Positions 1 through 7,370 of a stretch of DNA of 50,406 nt are shown one piece after another. Source of the DNA: JAHWKS01 sp964458385 (GTDB lineage Bacteria; Planctomycetota; Planctomycetia; Pirellulales; Pirellulaceae). The stretch lies in NCBI GenBank assembly GCA_964458385.1, contig CAYWIS010000016.1:1-50406 (forward strand). The letters are read 5' to 3'. Within the stretch, counting starts at the first letter, position 1. Every line of letters starts with the position of its first letter. Under the pieces are notes generated by a model, which ran no database searches, was not told the DNA's origin, and saw only the letters and a program-made list of their open reading frames with translations. A program made the translations under genes and the position numbers.

Positions 1-21
1 CAGGATCAAACCCTTCAATTG
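1..21 (-). rRNA. 16S ribosomal RNA, 5' end only (partial)
   Basis: Read on the minus strand, bases 21 to 1 align over the whole length with the first 21 bases of bacterial 16S rRNA, including the GTTTGATCCTG core that is the usual forward primer site. The rest of the gene lies beyond the left edge. The GGG before TTTGATCC, where most bacteria have GAG, is a form I recall from Planctomycetes. The window therefore begins at an rRNA gene, a common assembly break. The mature 5' end is placed at about 21 by alignment to E. coli. Confidence 0.88.
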
Positions 22-226
22 ATTATAAGCTTCCTTTGACTGCCTCTCCCGAAGGTTTGGCCGTCAAAGTTAATTAGCCAATTGAGGTATTTGTTCCAGT
101 TGTCGTCGACCCCGAAGAGTCAACCACAGCCTGGAGATCACAGTCCCACACGGCTAGTGTTTGACGGAAAGTCACCAACCAAATTGTCAAGGATCAATTG
201 TCTCGCAATGTTTTTGCTTGCAAGAC
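22..226 (-). other. 16S rRNA leader (precursor 5' region)
   Basis: This is the region between the predicted rRNA promoter and the 16S 5' end. It holds no credible coding sequence. A stem CTTTGAC (34-40) / GTCAAAG (63-69) sits just before the 16S start. The hexamer CAATTG recurs three times (16-21, about 80-85 and 195-200). A second TTGACA-like box on the minus strand lies at 185-190. Which elements act in antitermination or RNase III processing cannot be told, because the 3' flank of 16S is outside the window. Confidence 0.55.
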
Positions 227-231
227 TACCA

Positions 232-259
232 ATTCTACGGTAAGTCGGCCGACTGTCAA
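232..259 (-). promoter_or_regulatory. Predicted sigma-70-type rRNA promoter
   Basis: On the minus strand a perfect -35 box TTGACA (259-254) is followed after 16 bp by TAGAAT (237-232), one mismatch from TATAAT. Transcription would start near 225 and run into the 16S gene about 200 bases on. The spacer contains a perfect 10-bp palindrome, GTCGGCCGAC (244-253), which could be a protein-binding site. The assignment rests on box quality and position. Confidence 0.6.
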
Positions 260-333
260 CGCCTCTTTGAGTTTTTTCCTTGCCGGCGAAGTTTTTAAGA
301 TTCGCTGGCGAATGGGCGTTTTGGCCGGTTGAA

Positions 334-359
334 GTGAAGGGAATCTTAATTCTCTTCAC
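334..359. repeat. Near-perfect 11-bp inverted repeat upstream of the rRNA promoter
   Basis: GTGAAGGGAAT (334-344) and ATTCTCTTCAC (349-359) pair with one mismatch around a 4-base loop. It lies about 75 bp upstream of the predicted rRNA -35 box. No T run follows on either strand, so it is not a typical intrinsic terminator. It could be a binding site or just a stable hairpin. Confidence 0.4.
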
Positions 360-486
360 CTCAGTGAGTCAAGGGGGCTGATTGGACTTGCGGGAAGTTT
401 TTTTGAGAGCTGCTTGGCTCTCGCTTCCTTGTCCTCTCGTCCTTGACGACCCAGGGTTGTTTACGCTGGGTTTCCGAAAAAGGTTC

Positions 487-506
487 GTCGCTTTTGCGAC
501 TTTTTT
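487..506 (+). terminator. Short hairpin plus T6 tract
   Basis: GTCGC (487-491), a TTTT loop and GCGAC (496-500) are followed directly by six Ts (501-506), which has the form of a weak intrinsic terminator on the plus strand. More small stems follow at 507-527, 529-547 and 589-602. No plus-strand gene ends nearby in the window, so what it would terminate is unknown. The whole span 260-829 has no convincing gene: open frames there overlap each other on both strands and look like chance. Confidence 0.3.
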
Positions 507-829
507 GGAAGCTTGTTTTTGGCTTCCGTTGTCCCTTCGTCGGACAAAGTAGACATACGGGCCGGTTCGAGAAATGGTTCGCGCTGGTCGAAAATTTTTT
601 CGAAGAACTTTCGGACGGGCCGCGGCGAGTAGGAGAAAGGCCGTCGGCCATGCCGAGATGACAAGACGAACAGCAGCCGTCGATCGTGGTGCAAGCGCGG
701 GCTGGACCAGGGTGGGGGAAGAAGGACGCCGTGGGCTTCTTCCTGGCGCTACTACCAGGGCGACGTGGGACGTTGTATCTTAACCTACCGTTGTTCGTGA
801 CCTCGGCCCTTTATTCCTGGGAGCAAGTT

Positions 830-1258
830 ATGTGGTGTCGCGGCGTTCGGGGGGCGACCACCGCCGACGAAAATTCCCGCGATGCGATTTTGACCGCCAC
901 GCGGCAGTTGTTGGCGTTAGTGATTCGGACCAATGGCATTCGCTCCGAAGATGTCGCCAGTGTCATCTTTACCACGACCCAGGATCTGGACGCCGAGTTT
1001 CCTGCGCTCGCCGCCCGGCAATTGGGGTGGCTGGATGTGCCGCTGCTGTGTACGCATGAAATTTCGGTTCCCGGGTCGCTTAAGCGGTGTATTCGCGTGC
1101 TGGTGCATTGGAACACCGAAAAGTCACAACGCGAGATTCGCCACATTTATGTGAAGGGCGCCGAGCGGCTACGTCCCGATCTGTGCGATCTGCCACCGGT
1201 GGATTGGGATGATTTGAATAATTGGATTGCGGAGCAAATGGCCCGCTTGAATCAATAG
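830..1258 (+). CDS. aroH: Chorismate mutase, AroH class
   Basis: Predicted 142-residue monofunctional chorismate mutase converting chorismate to prephenate for phenylalanine and tyrosine synthesis in the cytoplasm. It opens with the AroH signature RGVRGATT. The active-site residues known from Bacillus subtilis AroH are present one position earlier: R7, C74, E77, R89 and Y107, within LCTHE, KRCIRV and IRHIYV. Length fits the AroH family, which folds as a trimeric pseudo-barrel unlike the helical AroQ class. The reading frame is open further upstream, but homology begins at ATG 830, which has GGGAG at 819-823. plsC follows 22 bp downstream, so the two probably share a transcript. No regulatory ACT domain is visible. 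Confidence 0.95.
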   Translation: MWCRGVRGATTADENSRDAILTATRQLLALVIRTNGIRSEDVASVIFTTTQDLDAEFPALAARQLGWLDVPLLCTHEISVPGSLKRCIRVLVHWNTEKSQREIRHIYVKGAERLRPDLCDLPPVDWDDLNNWIAEQMARLNQ

Positions 1259-1280
1259 CGTTGTCCAACGGGCCAATTGC

Positions 1281-2084
1281 ATGTTGCCACAAACGATCGC
1301 TTGGGGATTCCTGCTCGTGGGGTTGGCGGCCCTTGGGCTTTGGGTGGGGTGGCTGTTTTGGCGAAGCCCGTACACGCCGACCCAAACCGTCTTGTTCTAT
1401 CTCGACGTGCTGCTGGTGCGTCTCTTGTGGCGGGCCGACCTGCCCCCTCGGCTGCCTCGCGAGAAAGGGCAGGGTGCGGTGATCGTCGCCAATCACCGTA
1501 GTTCGGTCGACCCTTTCTTCATTCAGCTCTTGGCGGGGGAGCCGGTGCATTGGATGGTCGCCGCCGAGTATTTTGCCATGCCGGTTGCAGGTTGGTTTTT
1601 GCGCCAGACCGAGGCGATTCCCACCCAGCGGGCCGGCGCCGACACGCGGGCGACCAAAGCGGCGATTCGTTATGCGCAGGAAGGCGGCTTAGTGGGAATG
1701 TTCCCCGAGGGGCGAATCAATGTGACCGATGAGTTTCTGTTGCCCATTCGTCCCGGCGCGGCGCTGGTGGCTATCCGCGCCAAGGCGCCCATCATCCCCT
1801 GCTATATCGAGGGCGCGCCGTATGACGGCAAGCATGCCTGGAGCCCCTTCGTACGGCGGGCGCGCGTTAAGGTGCGGTTTGGCGAACCGATCGACGTTAC
1901 CGAATACACCGACACTGGGAACGATCGCGAGGCCGCCAAGGCCCTCATCGTGCGGGCCATGAAGGAAGTGGCGCGGCTGGCTGGGCACGTGGATTACGAG
2001 CCCAAGTTGGCGGGGCGCCGCTGGATGCCCAATGCCGCCGGGGAAAGCGTGGAGAATGAAGACGAGGCCAACGCTGATAGTTAG
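1281..2084 (+). CDS. plsC: 1-acyl-sn-glycerol-3-phosphate acyltransferase (PlsC family)
   Basis: Predicted membrane-bound acyltransferase of 267 residues that acylates lysophosphatidic acid to phosphatidic acid. A hydrophobic segment covers residues 5-27. Family motif I is NHRSSVD (71-77), with catalytic His72 and Asp77. Motif III is FPEGR (141-145). A PIIPCYIEG-type motif IV lies near 175. The acidic C-terminal tail past residue 250 is probably disordered. The gene starts 22 bp after aroH. Its stop codon TAG (2082-2084) overlaps the TAA of the convergent ATP-grasp gene (2081-2083 read in reverse), so the two genes share 4 bp and no terminator fits between them. The exact acyl acceptor could differ from the canonical one. 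Confidence 0.93.
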   Translation: MLPQTIAWGFLLVGLAALGLWVGWLFWRSPYTPTQTVLFYLDVLLVRLLWRADLPPRLPREKGQGAVIVANHRSSVDPFFIQLLAGEPVHWMVAAEYFAMPVAGWFLRQTEAIPTQRAGADTRATKAAIRYAQEGGLVGMFPEGRINVTDEFLLPIRPGAALVAIRAKAPIIPCYIEGAPYDGKHAWSPFVRRARVKVRFGEPIDVTEYTDTGNDREAAKALIVRAMKEVARLAGHVDYEPKLAGRRWMPNAAGESVENEDEANADS

Positions 2085-3259
2085 AGAGCGTTGAGTCCAA
2101 ACGACTTTTCATCCAGCAGCGCGAAGACCTGCTTGGCTTGGTGTTGCAAACGTTGTTCGACTTCGGCTTCGCTGGTCCCGTCGGCAAAGAGGGTAAGCGC
2201 GGGGCGTCCGGCAAGGAGGGGCTCGCCGCGATGTGGCAAATCGGCGGCGACCGGCCAAGGAGCATCGTGGTCGGAGCGTTCGACGAACTGCCAGAACGGC
2301 TCGCTTCCCCGCCCATCGGCCCGCGCGTAAAGAATCGCCTTGCCGAAAAATCGGGTGGTTGCGGGCAGACGCAGTTGAGGAAGACGCCCCTCGCGGCAAG
2401 CGGCCATGTGCAGCGTTAAAGCGGCGATATTCAGCCCACGTTCCAGCACTTCAACCGAGGCCGTGTAACGTGGGTTGACCTCTACCGGATAGATCCCCTG
2501 CGCATTGATCACGACATCGACGCCCACTAGCCCAACCAGCGAAAACCGCCGCGCCAGGCAATTTCCCAAACGCTCCCAAGCTTGTCGCTTTACGGCGCTG
2601 AGAGCCACCGGGCCAAGGGAGCCGGCGTACTGAAACCCGCGCGCGCCGCACCATGGAGCGCCAACCCATTGCCGCGTTACGCCTAAGAGAAACGCCCCTC
2701 CTCCCGCAGCGATGAACACGCCCGAAAACGGCGTTCCCTCGATGTACTGCTGGTAATACCTGCTTGCCGCCGTAAGGTCGCCAGGCGGCTCATGCTCGCT
2801 GTGCGATCGATCGCTGATCTCCAACAATTCGATGCGGGCGCCGCCAGCCGAGTGGAGTGGCTTGCGCAGCCATCGTCCCGGCGGTAGATGGGCTCGTTGG
2901 GTGTGGAGCATCGGACACGGCAGACCCTCGGCAAGAAGGGCTTCGCGTACAAGCCAAGGGTTGCGAACTTGCCGCAGCACCTCGCCGGGGTTGCCAAGCA
3001 GAGGGCGCGTGGCGGCAATGTGATCCACCAAATCTGGGTGGTTTTCGAGAGCGCCGGTGTACATCCAAGGTCCAGCCGGCGCATCGAACGCGGCCTCCAC
3101 CAAACCGTGCGGATAGTTGGAGACGCGTCGCGCGGGGCAGCGCCGCGCCAAGTCGGCGTCGGCGAATAGGTCGGCCGACCACGGGAGCAGGCCCGCGCGA
3201 AGAGCGGAGAACGCGGCGGCCCGCGCGCTGGCGCCCAGAATGACGAGCGGTTCCGACAT
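2081..3259 (-). CDS. ATP-grasp domain protein (predicted carboligase)
   Basis: A 392-residue protein beginning at ATG 3259 (MSEPLVILGAS). The N-terminus looks like the nucleotide-binding preATP-grasp fold (VILGASARAAA). The central region has the ATP-grasp character of carboxylate-amine ligases: a Lys/Arg-rich RWLRKPLHSAGG segment, a QQYIEG segment, and a metal-binding end of VDVVINAQGIYPVEVNPRYTAS type with the conserved E-x-N-P-R. That pattern predicts ATP-dependent ligation through an acyl-phosphate. The substrate cannot be read from sequence; it resembles the predicted carboligases of the COG2232 kind. The inositol monophosphatase gene ends 13 bp upstream, so they form an operon. The frame stays open far upstream of 3259 only because it overlaps that gene. 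Confidence 0.85.
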   Translation of the reverse strand: MSEPLVILGASARAAAFSALRAGLLPWSADLFADADLARRCPARRVSNYPHGLVEAAFDAPAGPWMYTGALENHPDLVDHIAATRPLLGNPGEVLRQVRNPWLVREALLAEGLPCPMLHTQRAHLPPGRWLRKPLHSAGGARIELLEISDRSHSEHEPPGDLTAASRYYQQYIEGTPFSGVFIAAGGGAFLLGVTRQWVGAPWCGARGFQYAGSLGPVALSAVKRQAWERLGNCLARRFSLVGLVGVDVVINAQGIYPVEVNPRYTASVEVLERGLNIAALTLHMAACREGRLPQLRLPATTRFFGKAILYARADGRGSEPFWQFVERSDHDAPWPVAADLPHRGEPLLAGRPALTLFADGTSEAEVEQRLQHQAKQVFALLDEKSFGLNAL

Positions 3260-3272
3260 CGTCCCTGCGGCG

Positions 3273-4070
3273 TTAGAGATGATGGCGGCGAACGAATTCC
3301 AGAACCGCGTCGTGAACTTTGTCGTTACTCGCCAAAATGCTCGTGGGCTTCCGGGGGAGCGGCTCGCCGCGCGCTGTGGTGACTCGCCCGCCCGCCTCTT
3401 CAACAAACAAGGCGCCGGCGGCGAAGTCCCACGGCGAGAGCGTATATTCGAAGTACGCCCCATACATGCCGCAGCCCACATGGGCCAAATCGAGCGACGC
3501 GGTGCCAAAGCGGCGGACGCCGTGAATATTCTGGCGGAACAAGTCGCGAATGGCCGCCAGCGTGGCTTCCATCATGGCGCCGCGATCGTAGTAGAAGCCC
3601 ACCCCGATCAGAATCTGGTCTAAGCGCTCGGCGGGCGACACCTGCACACGCTCGCCATTGTAGAAGGCGCCTTGACCCCGCTGGGCCAGAAACCAGTCAT
3701 TCCGCACCGGATTGTAGATCACGCCACAACGGGCTTGGCCTTCTTCGTAGAAAGCAATCGAAATCGCAAAGTGCGGAATACGGTGGGCGAAATTGTTGGT
3801 GCCGTCCAAAGGATCGACAATCCAGAGCCGCGGAGCGTCGACATCGTCGCGGTGGGATTCCTCGCCTAGCACGGCGTCGCTTGGAAACGCCTTCCTTAGG
3901 ACTTCTACAATGGTGCGCTCCGCCTCGAGATCGGCGTCGGTCACAAGGTTGTACGTTGCGGCGCCTTCCTCTTTGGCGCGAGACAGCGTTTGGGGATGGA
4001 AATAACGGCGAAGCACCTCGCCGGCGGCCCGAGCGGCCTCCTGCGCAATTTCAAACTCCTGCATACTCAT
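3273..4070 (-). CDS. Inositol monophosphatase family protein
   Basis: A 265-residue Mg-dependent phosphatase of the IMPase/FIG superfamily. The three metal-binding signatures are intact: GEES (69-72), DPLDGTNN (86-93) and the C-terminal WDFAAG near 215. Length is that of the family (about 260-270). Bacterial members dephosphorylate inositol-1-phosphate, related sugar phosphates or 3'-phosphoadenosine phosphates, and sequence alone does not decide which. It is transcribed with the ATP-grasp gene (13-bp gap), so the two may act on one small-molecule pathway; that is inference from gene order. Confidence 0.93.
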   Translation of the reverse strand: MSMQEFEIAQEAARAAGEVLRRYFHPQTLSRAKEEGAATYNLVTDADLEAERTIVEVLRKAFPSDAVLGEESHRDDVDAPRLWIVDPLDGTNNFAHRIPHFAISIAFYEEGQARCGVIYNPVRNDWFLAQRGQGAFYNGERVQVSPAERLDQILIGVGFYYDRGAMMEATLAAIRDLFRQNIHGVRRFGTASLDLAHVGCGMYGAYFEYTLSPWDFAAGALFVEEAGGRVTTARGEPLPRKPTSILASNDKVHDAVLEFVRRHHL

Positions 4071-4166
4071 TCCTTAGACAAGGCGACAAGCTATTGCCGC
4101 CCAATTCTCTCCTGCAATTCCCTACATCAACGGATTGACGAACAACGCGGCGCCGCACGAAGGGCG

Positions 4167-4865
4167 TTAGCGCGAAGGCGCCAGCACGGGCCGGACCAAC
4201 TTGGTCCAGACCTCGTAGCCGGCAGCGTTCAAGTGAAGGCCGTCGGCCAGAAACAGCTCCTTGCGCGGCTGCCCGTCTTCGCCAAGCATGGAAGGTTCAA
4301 TATCGATGAACTCCAGGCGTTCGTCTTCGGCGGCGATGGCTGCAACCGTGCGATTGACCTCACGCACCTGCTCGATTAAACGCCATCGGCTTATGCTCGG
4401 TTTCACTCCGATAAACGCGATTCGTGTTTCTGGTAGTTTTTCGTGGATCTGCTTCACCAGGCGGCGATAGTCAGCCACTACGCGCTCCGGGGGTTTATTC
4501 GCGGCCAAGTCGTTATCGCCGGCGTAAACGATCACCAGCCGCGGCTTGTAGGGCAGAATGATGCGGTCGGCAAACTCGACGACATCGCTCAGTTGTGACC
4601 CACCGAATCCCCGATTGAGCGCATCCAGGTCGGGAAAACTCTCCTTCAGATTCCACATGCGAATGCTGGAACTCCCCACAAAGACCACGCCGCCGGGTTG
4701 AGGCGGGTTCTGCGCGTCTTGCGCCTCAAACTCGCGAATGGCGGGTTCCCAGCGATTGGTCGCCGGCTGGGCGCCGGGGTCTTGGGCGGCGGCGATGATT
4801 GGCAACGCCAGGCTTCCCATCATGACGACAAGGGGCACAAAGCAAGAGAGGCGGCAGGTTTTCAT
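4167..4865 (-). CDS. Secreted SGNH/GDSL-family hydrolase
   Basis: A 232-residue predicted esterase or acetylhydrolase with a signal peptide ending near residue 27 (AAAQ). The four SGNH blocks are visible: block I VGSSSIRMW with the nucleophile Ser, block II NRGFGGSQL with the oxyanion Gly, block III YAGDNDL with Asn, and block V ADGLHLNAAGY with the catalytic Asp and His. It resembles the family often described as platelet-activating-factor acetylhydrolase-like proteins. The ATG at 4865 overlaps the TGA of the CDGSH gene (4-bp ATGA overlap), indicating translational coupling. The true substrate (O-acetyl sugar or lipid) is not evident. Confidence 0.9.
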   Translation of the reverse strand: MKTCRLSCFVPLVVMMGSLALPIIAAAQDPGAQPATNRWEPAIREFEAQDAQNPPQPGGVVFVGSSSIRMWNLKESFPDLDALNRGFGGSQLSDVVEFADRIILPYKPRLVIVYAGDNDLAANKPPERVVADYRRLVKQIHEKLPETRIAFIGVKPSISRWRLIEQVREVNRTVAAIAAEDERLEFIDIEPSMLGEDGQPRKELFLADGLHLNAAGYEVWTKLVRPVLAPSR

Positions 4866-5080
4866 GGCGAGTTCGGTGCACGCTCGTGGGCAACAAAACC
4901 ACACGTCTTATGGGCGCCGTCGCAAAACGGTTTCTTGGCCGAGTGTCCGCACCGGCACAGGGCGACCACCGGTTTGTCGGTGGGCAGGGGAAATTCACGA
5001 CCCTCAGCGTCCACCACGCGCACGGGTCCGTGAATTACCATCGGGCCGTCGTCGCGAAGGCGAATGGTTATTGGCTCCAT
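4862..5080 (-). CDS. CDGSH iron-sulfur domain protein
   Basis: A 72-residue protein with one complete CDGSH motif: C42-x-C44, then S47, P51 and C53-D-G-A-H57. This 3-Cys/1-His set binds a redox-active 2Fe-2S cluster in the mitoNEET family. No signal peptide is seen, so it should be cytoplasmic. ATG 5080 is preferred, with GGGAGAAG ending about 9 bases upstream; an in-frame GTG at 5098 would add six residues but would use those SD bases as its own codons. It lies between the epimerase-like gene (46-bp gap) and the SGNH gene (4-bp overlap) in one operon. Its partner is unknown. Confidence 0.9.
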   Translation of the reverse strand: MEPITIRLRDDGPMVIHGPVRVVDAEGREFPLPTDKPVVALCRCGHSAKKPFCDGAHKTCGFVAHERAPNSP

Positions 5081-5125
5081 GGTCGCAACTTCTCCCACGA
5101 CGTGGGGTTGGATTCTTTGGCGAGC

Positions 5126-5983
5126 TTACTCACTGGCGAATACCGCCGCTAGCCCCTCGCGATAGGTGGGGTAGGCGAACGTGACGCCCAGCTCCTCCAC
5201 CAGTTTGCGGTTCGAGACGCGCTTGTCGGTTGTGGCCCGCTCTGCGCGAGGGCCGCTTGGCGCGACGAACTGGGGCGGCGGAGCATTCACCAGGCGAGTC
5301 AATTCCCGAAAATAATCGCCTCGTAATACCGGATGGCCATCGGTCACATTCAACCGCGTTCGTCCTTGCGCTTGGCGTTCGGCAGCCAGCACGACGGTGG
5401 CCGCATCGTCAACGTGAATCAGGTTCAGGTAGCCATGCTCCGGAGCCGCAATGGGGCGGCCTGCTTCCAGGTCGGCCCGCCGTGGAACACGGCCAGGGCC
5501 GTAAAGTCCGCCCAATCGCAAAATCACGGCCCGCTCGCCCAAAGGATGCTGATCGAGCAGCCGTTCGGCTTCCAGACATGCTTTTCCCCCTTCGCGGGTT
5601 GGCTCGCAAGGCGAGGTTTCGTCGACCCATTCGCCGGCCGATTGGCCATACACCCCGGTGGAACTGATGTAAAGGAAGCGGCCGGTGTTCGCTGGAAGGG
5701 CCGCCAGAACATGCCGCAGACCTTCGACGTACACTTCGGTAATCGAGGGAGCCGCCGTGCGGTCATAACCTACGGCAAACAGGACCGTGTCGGCGCGTGG
5801 CAGTTCACGCAGCGACTCGGGAACGGTCACGTCGGCAACCAGCGGAAGAAGGCCGCGGTTGTGCAGTTCACGGGCGCGCTCCGGCGATCGCGTTACCGCG
5901 TACACCGTATGGTTTTCCTGCAGCCAACGCTGGGCGACGCGCGACCCCAGGTAGCCGCATCCCAAAATCAGTTTGGTCGTCAA
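5126..5983 (-). CDS. NAD(P)-dependent epimerase/dehydratase-like protein (YeeZ-type SDR)
   Basis: A 285-residue extended short-chain dehydrogenase-like protein. The Rossmann dinucleotide motif is at the N-terminus (LILGCGYLGSR). A YISSTGVYG segment near 105 carries the Ser/Thr and Tyr area of this family. The YRE near the C-terminus also matches YeeZ-like proteins. The canonical YxxxK is not obvious, since the region after VYG reads QSAGEWVDE, so activity is uncertain. The start is a TTG at 5983, directly before TKLILGCG, with AGG about 10 bases upstream; no ATG fits better. It is first of three co-directional genes ending with the SGNH hydrolase. Confidence 0.85.
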   Translation of the reverse strand: MTTKLILGCGYLGSRVAQRWLQENHTVYAVTRSPERARELHNRGLLPLVADVTVPESLRELPRADTVLFAVGYDRTAAPSITEVYVEGLRHVLAALPANTGRFLYISSTGVYGQSAGEWVDETSPCEPTREGGKACLEAERLLDQHPLGERAVILRLGGLYGPGRVPRRADLEAGRPIAAPEHGYLNLIHVDDAATVVLAAERQAQGRTRLNVTDGHPVLRGDYFRELTRLVNAPPPQFVAPSGPRAERATTDKRVSNRKLVEELGVTFAYPTYREGLAAVFASE

Positions 5984-6086
5984 TTTTGGCCTGCTTTCGC
6001 GAAAATTCCTGATCTCCCGAGGTGTGCCAGCACCAGCACCGAGCGCATGGCCCCAAAATGTCCGATTTGCCCAACTCGTTCATTTT

Positions 6087-6096
6087 CAACTAGTTG
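6087..6096. repeat. 10-bp perfect palindrome upstream of the S1C protease gene
   Basis: CAACTAGTTG is a perfect palindrome in the 222-bp space between the divergent epimerase-like and protease genes. A TATGAT hexamer that could be a -10 box for the protease gene lies at 6131-6136, but no good -35 box is found at the right distance. It could be an operator; this is a weak call. Confidence 0.25.
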
Positions 6097-6205
6097 GAAC
6101 CAAAATTGCGCATCCCTCGTCGAAATCCATTATGATGCAACTATCCTGCCTCGACCATTGCGCGGGTTCCCGCGTCATCGTCATATTACTGTAAGGAGAT
6201 GCTCC

Positions 6206-7270
6206 TTGACGGTCCTTGGTCCTTCCACCGCTCGCGCGGTTCTTATGTCGTTATTGTTGCTGTTTGCCGGGTTGCTAGCTGCTGGGCCCATGCCGGCGGT
6301 GGCGGACGAACCGGCGTCCGCCCAAGAGGCCAACGCCGAGATTCCAACGCTTGACCCGCGGCTCCAGAGAATCTTTGACGGCGGAGCGCCCGAGACGGTG
6401 GCCGACTTGCGGGCGATGCAGGACCACGTGCAGCGATTGATCGACCGCCTGCAGAAAAGCACGGTGGGGGTGCGTGTGGGGCCGGCGCATGGAAGTGGGG
6501 TCATTGTTAAAGACAACTACGTGCTAACGGCGGGCCACGTGAACGGGCAGCCCGATCGCGGCGCCATCTTTATCTTGCACGATGGGACCGCGGTGCGAGG
6601 ACGCACCTTGGGAATGGACGCGTCCATTGACTCGGGCTTGATGGAGATTACCGATCAGGGCGACTTTCCGGCTGTGGAAATGGGGGACTCGTCGAAACTC
6701 AAGCGCGGTCAGTGGGTGCTAGCGCTGGGGCACCCCGGCGGGTTTGAGTCAGGTCGGCGCCCCGTGCTTCGGTTAGGGCGGATTTTGGACGTGGAAGACG
6801 ACGCCATTCGCACCGACTGCACCTTGGTCGGCGGCGACTCGGGCGGCCCCTTGTTCGATATGCAGGGGCGCGTCATCGCCATTCACAGCCGTATTGGCGG
6901 GCCTTTGACGGCCAACATCCATGTGCCCGTCAATGTCTACAAGGAGAACTGGGATCGTTTGGCGGCTGGAGAGGCTTGGGGCGTTCCGCTGGGCAGCGGC
7001 GGCCCTTACATTGGCGTAATGGGCGATCCCGACTCGCAAGAGGCCCGCATTGTCCAGGTCTACTCGGGTTCGCCTGCAGAAAAGGCGGGCGTTCAGGTAG
7101 GTGATGTAATCGTCAAGTTCGGTGGAGAAACAGTTACCAACTTTGCTTCTTTAGCTCGCCGGGTGCAGGGAACCCGGCCTGGTCAAAAAGTGAAGGTTGA
7201 AGTGCGGCGTCTGGTTGATGGCCAAGAGACGACGGTCGAGTTGGAAATTGAAATTGGCCGTCGCGAATAA
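6206..7270 (+). CDS. Secreted S1C (DegP/HtrA-type) serine protease with PDZ domain
   Basis: A 354-residue trypsin-fold protease. A TTG start at 6206 is chosen because TAAGGAG lies 7 bases upstream (6192-6198); ATG 6247 would cut into the signal peptide. A signal segment covers about 10-33. The catalytic triad is intact: His111 in LTAGHV, Asp142 in ASIDSGLME and Ser212 in GGDSGGP. One C-terminal PDZ domain spans about 265-350 (PYIGVMG ... GDVIVKFGGE). HtrA proteins degrade or refold damaged envelope proteins, with the PDZ recognising exposed C-termini. The next gene encodes a related protein lacking the triad, so the two may work as a pair. Confidence 0.92.
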   Translation: MTVLGPSTARAVLMSLLLLFAGLLAAGPMPAVADEPASAQEANAEIPTLDPRLQRIFDGGAPETVADLRAMQDHVQRLIDRLQKSTVGVRVGPAHGSGVIVKDNYVLTAGHVNGQPDRGAIFILHDGTAVRGRTLGMDASIDSGLMEITDQGDFPAVEMGDSSKLKRGQWVLALGHPGGFESGRRPVLRLGRILDVEDDAIRTDCTLVGGDSGGPLFDMQGRVIAIHSRIGGPLTANIHVPVNVYKENWDRLAAGEAWGVPLGSGGPYIGVMGDPDSQEARIVQVYSGSPAEKAGVQVGDVIVKFGGETVTNFASLARRVQGTRPGQKVKVEVRRLVDGQETTVELEIEIGRRE

Positions 7271-7370
7271 AACCCATGCTTTTCCTCATCTGGCGATGGC
7301 GATGGACAATTGCGCCTCGCTTGCCGGTGATGCCCTACTATCCTCTTCGATGCCTGTGAAAGGATTGCTC

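Noticed and set aside
361..783. Overlapping open frames on both strands in the rRNA upstream region
   Set aside because: They overlap each other in several frames, have no ribosome sites or family resemblance, and lie over hairpins and a promoter.
5333..6205. Long plus-strand extension of the S1C protease frame
   Set aside because: It runs antisense to the epimerase-like gene. The strong ribosome site and signal peptide place the start at 6206.
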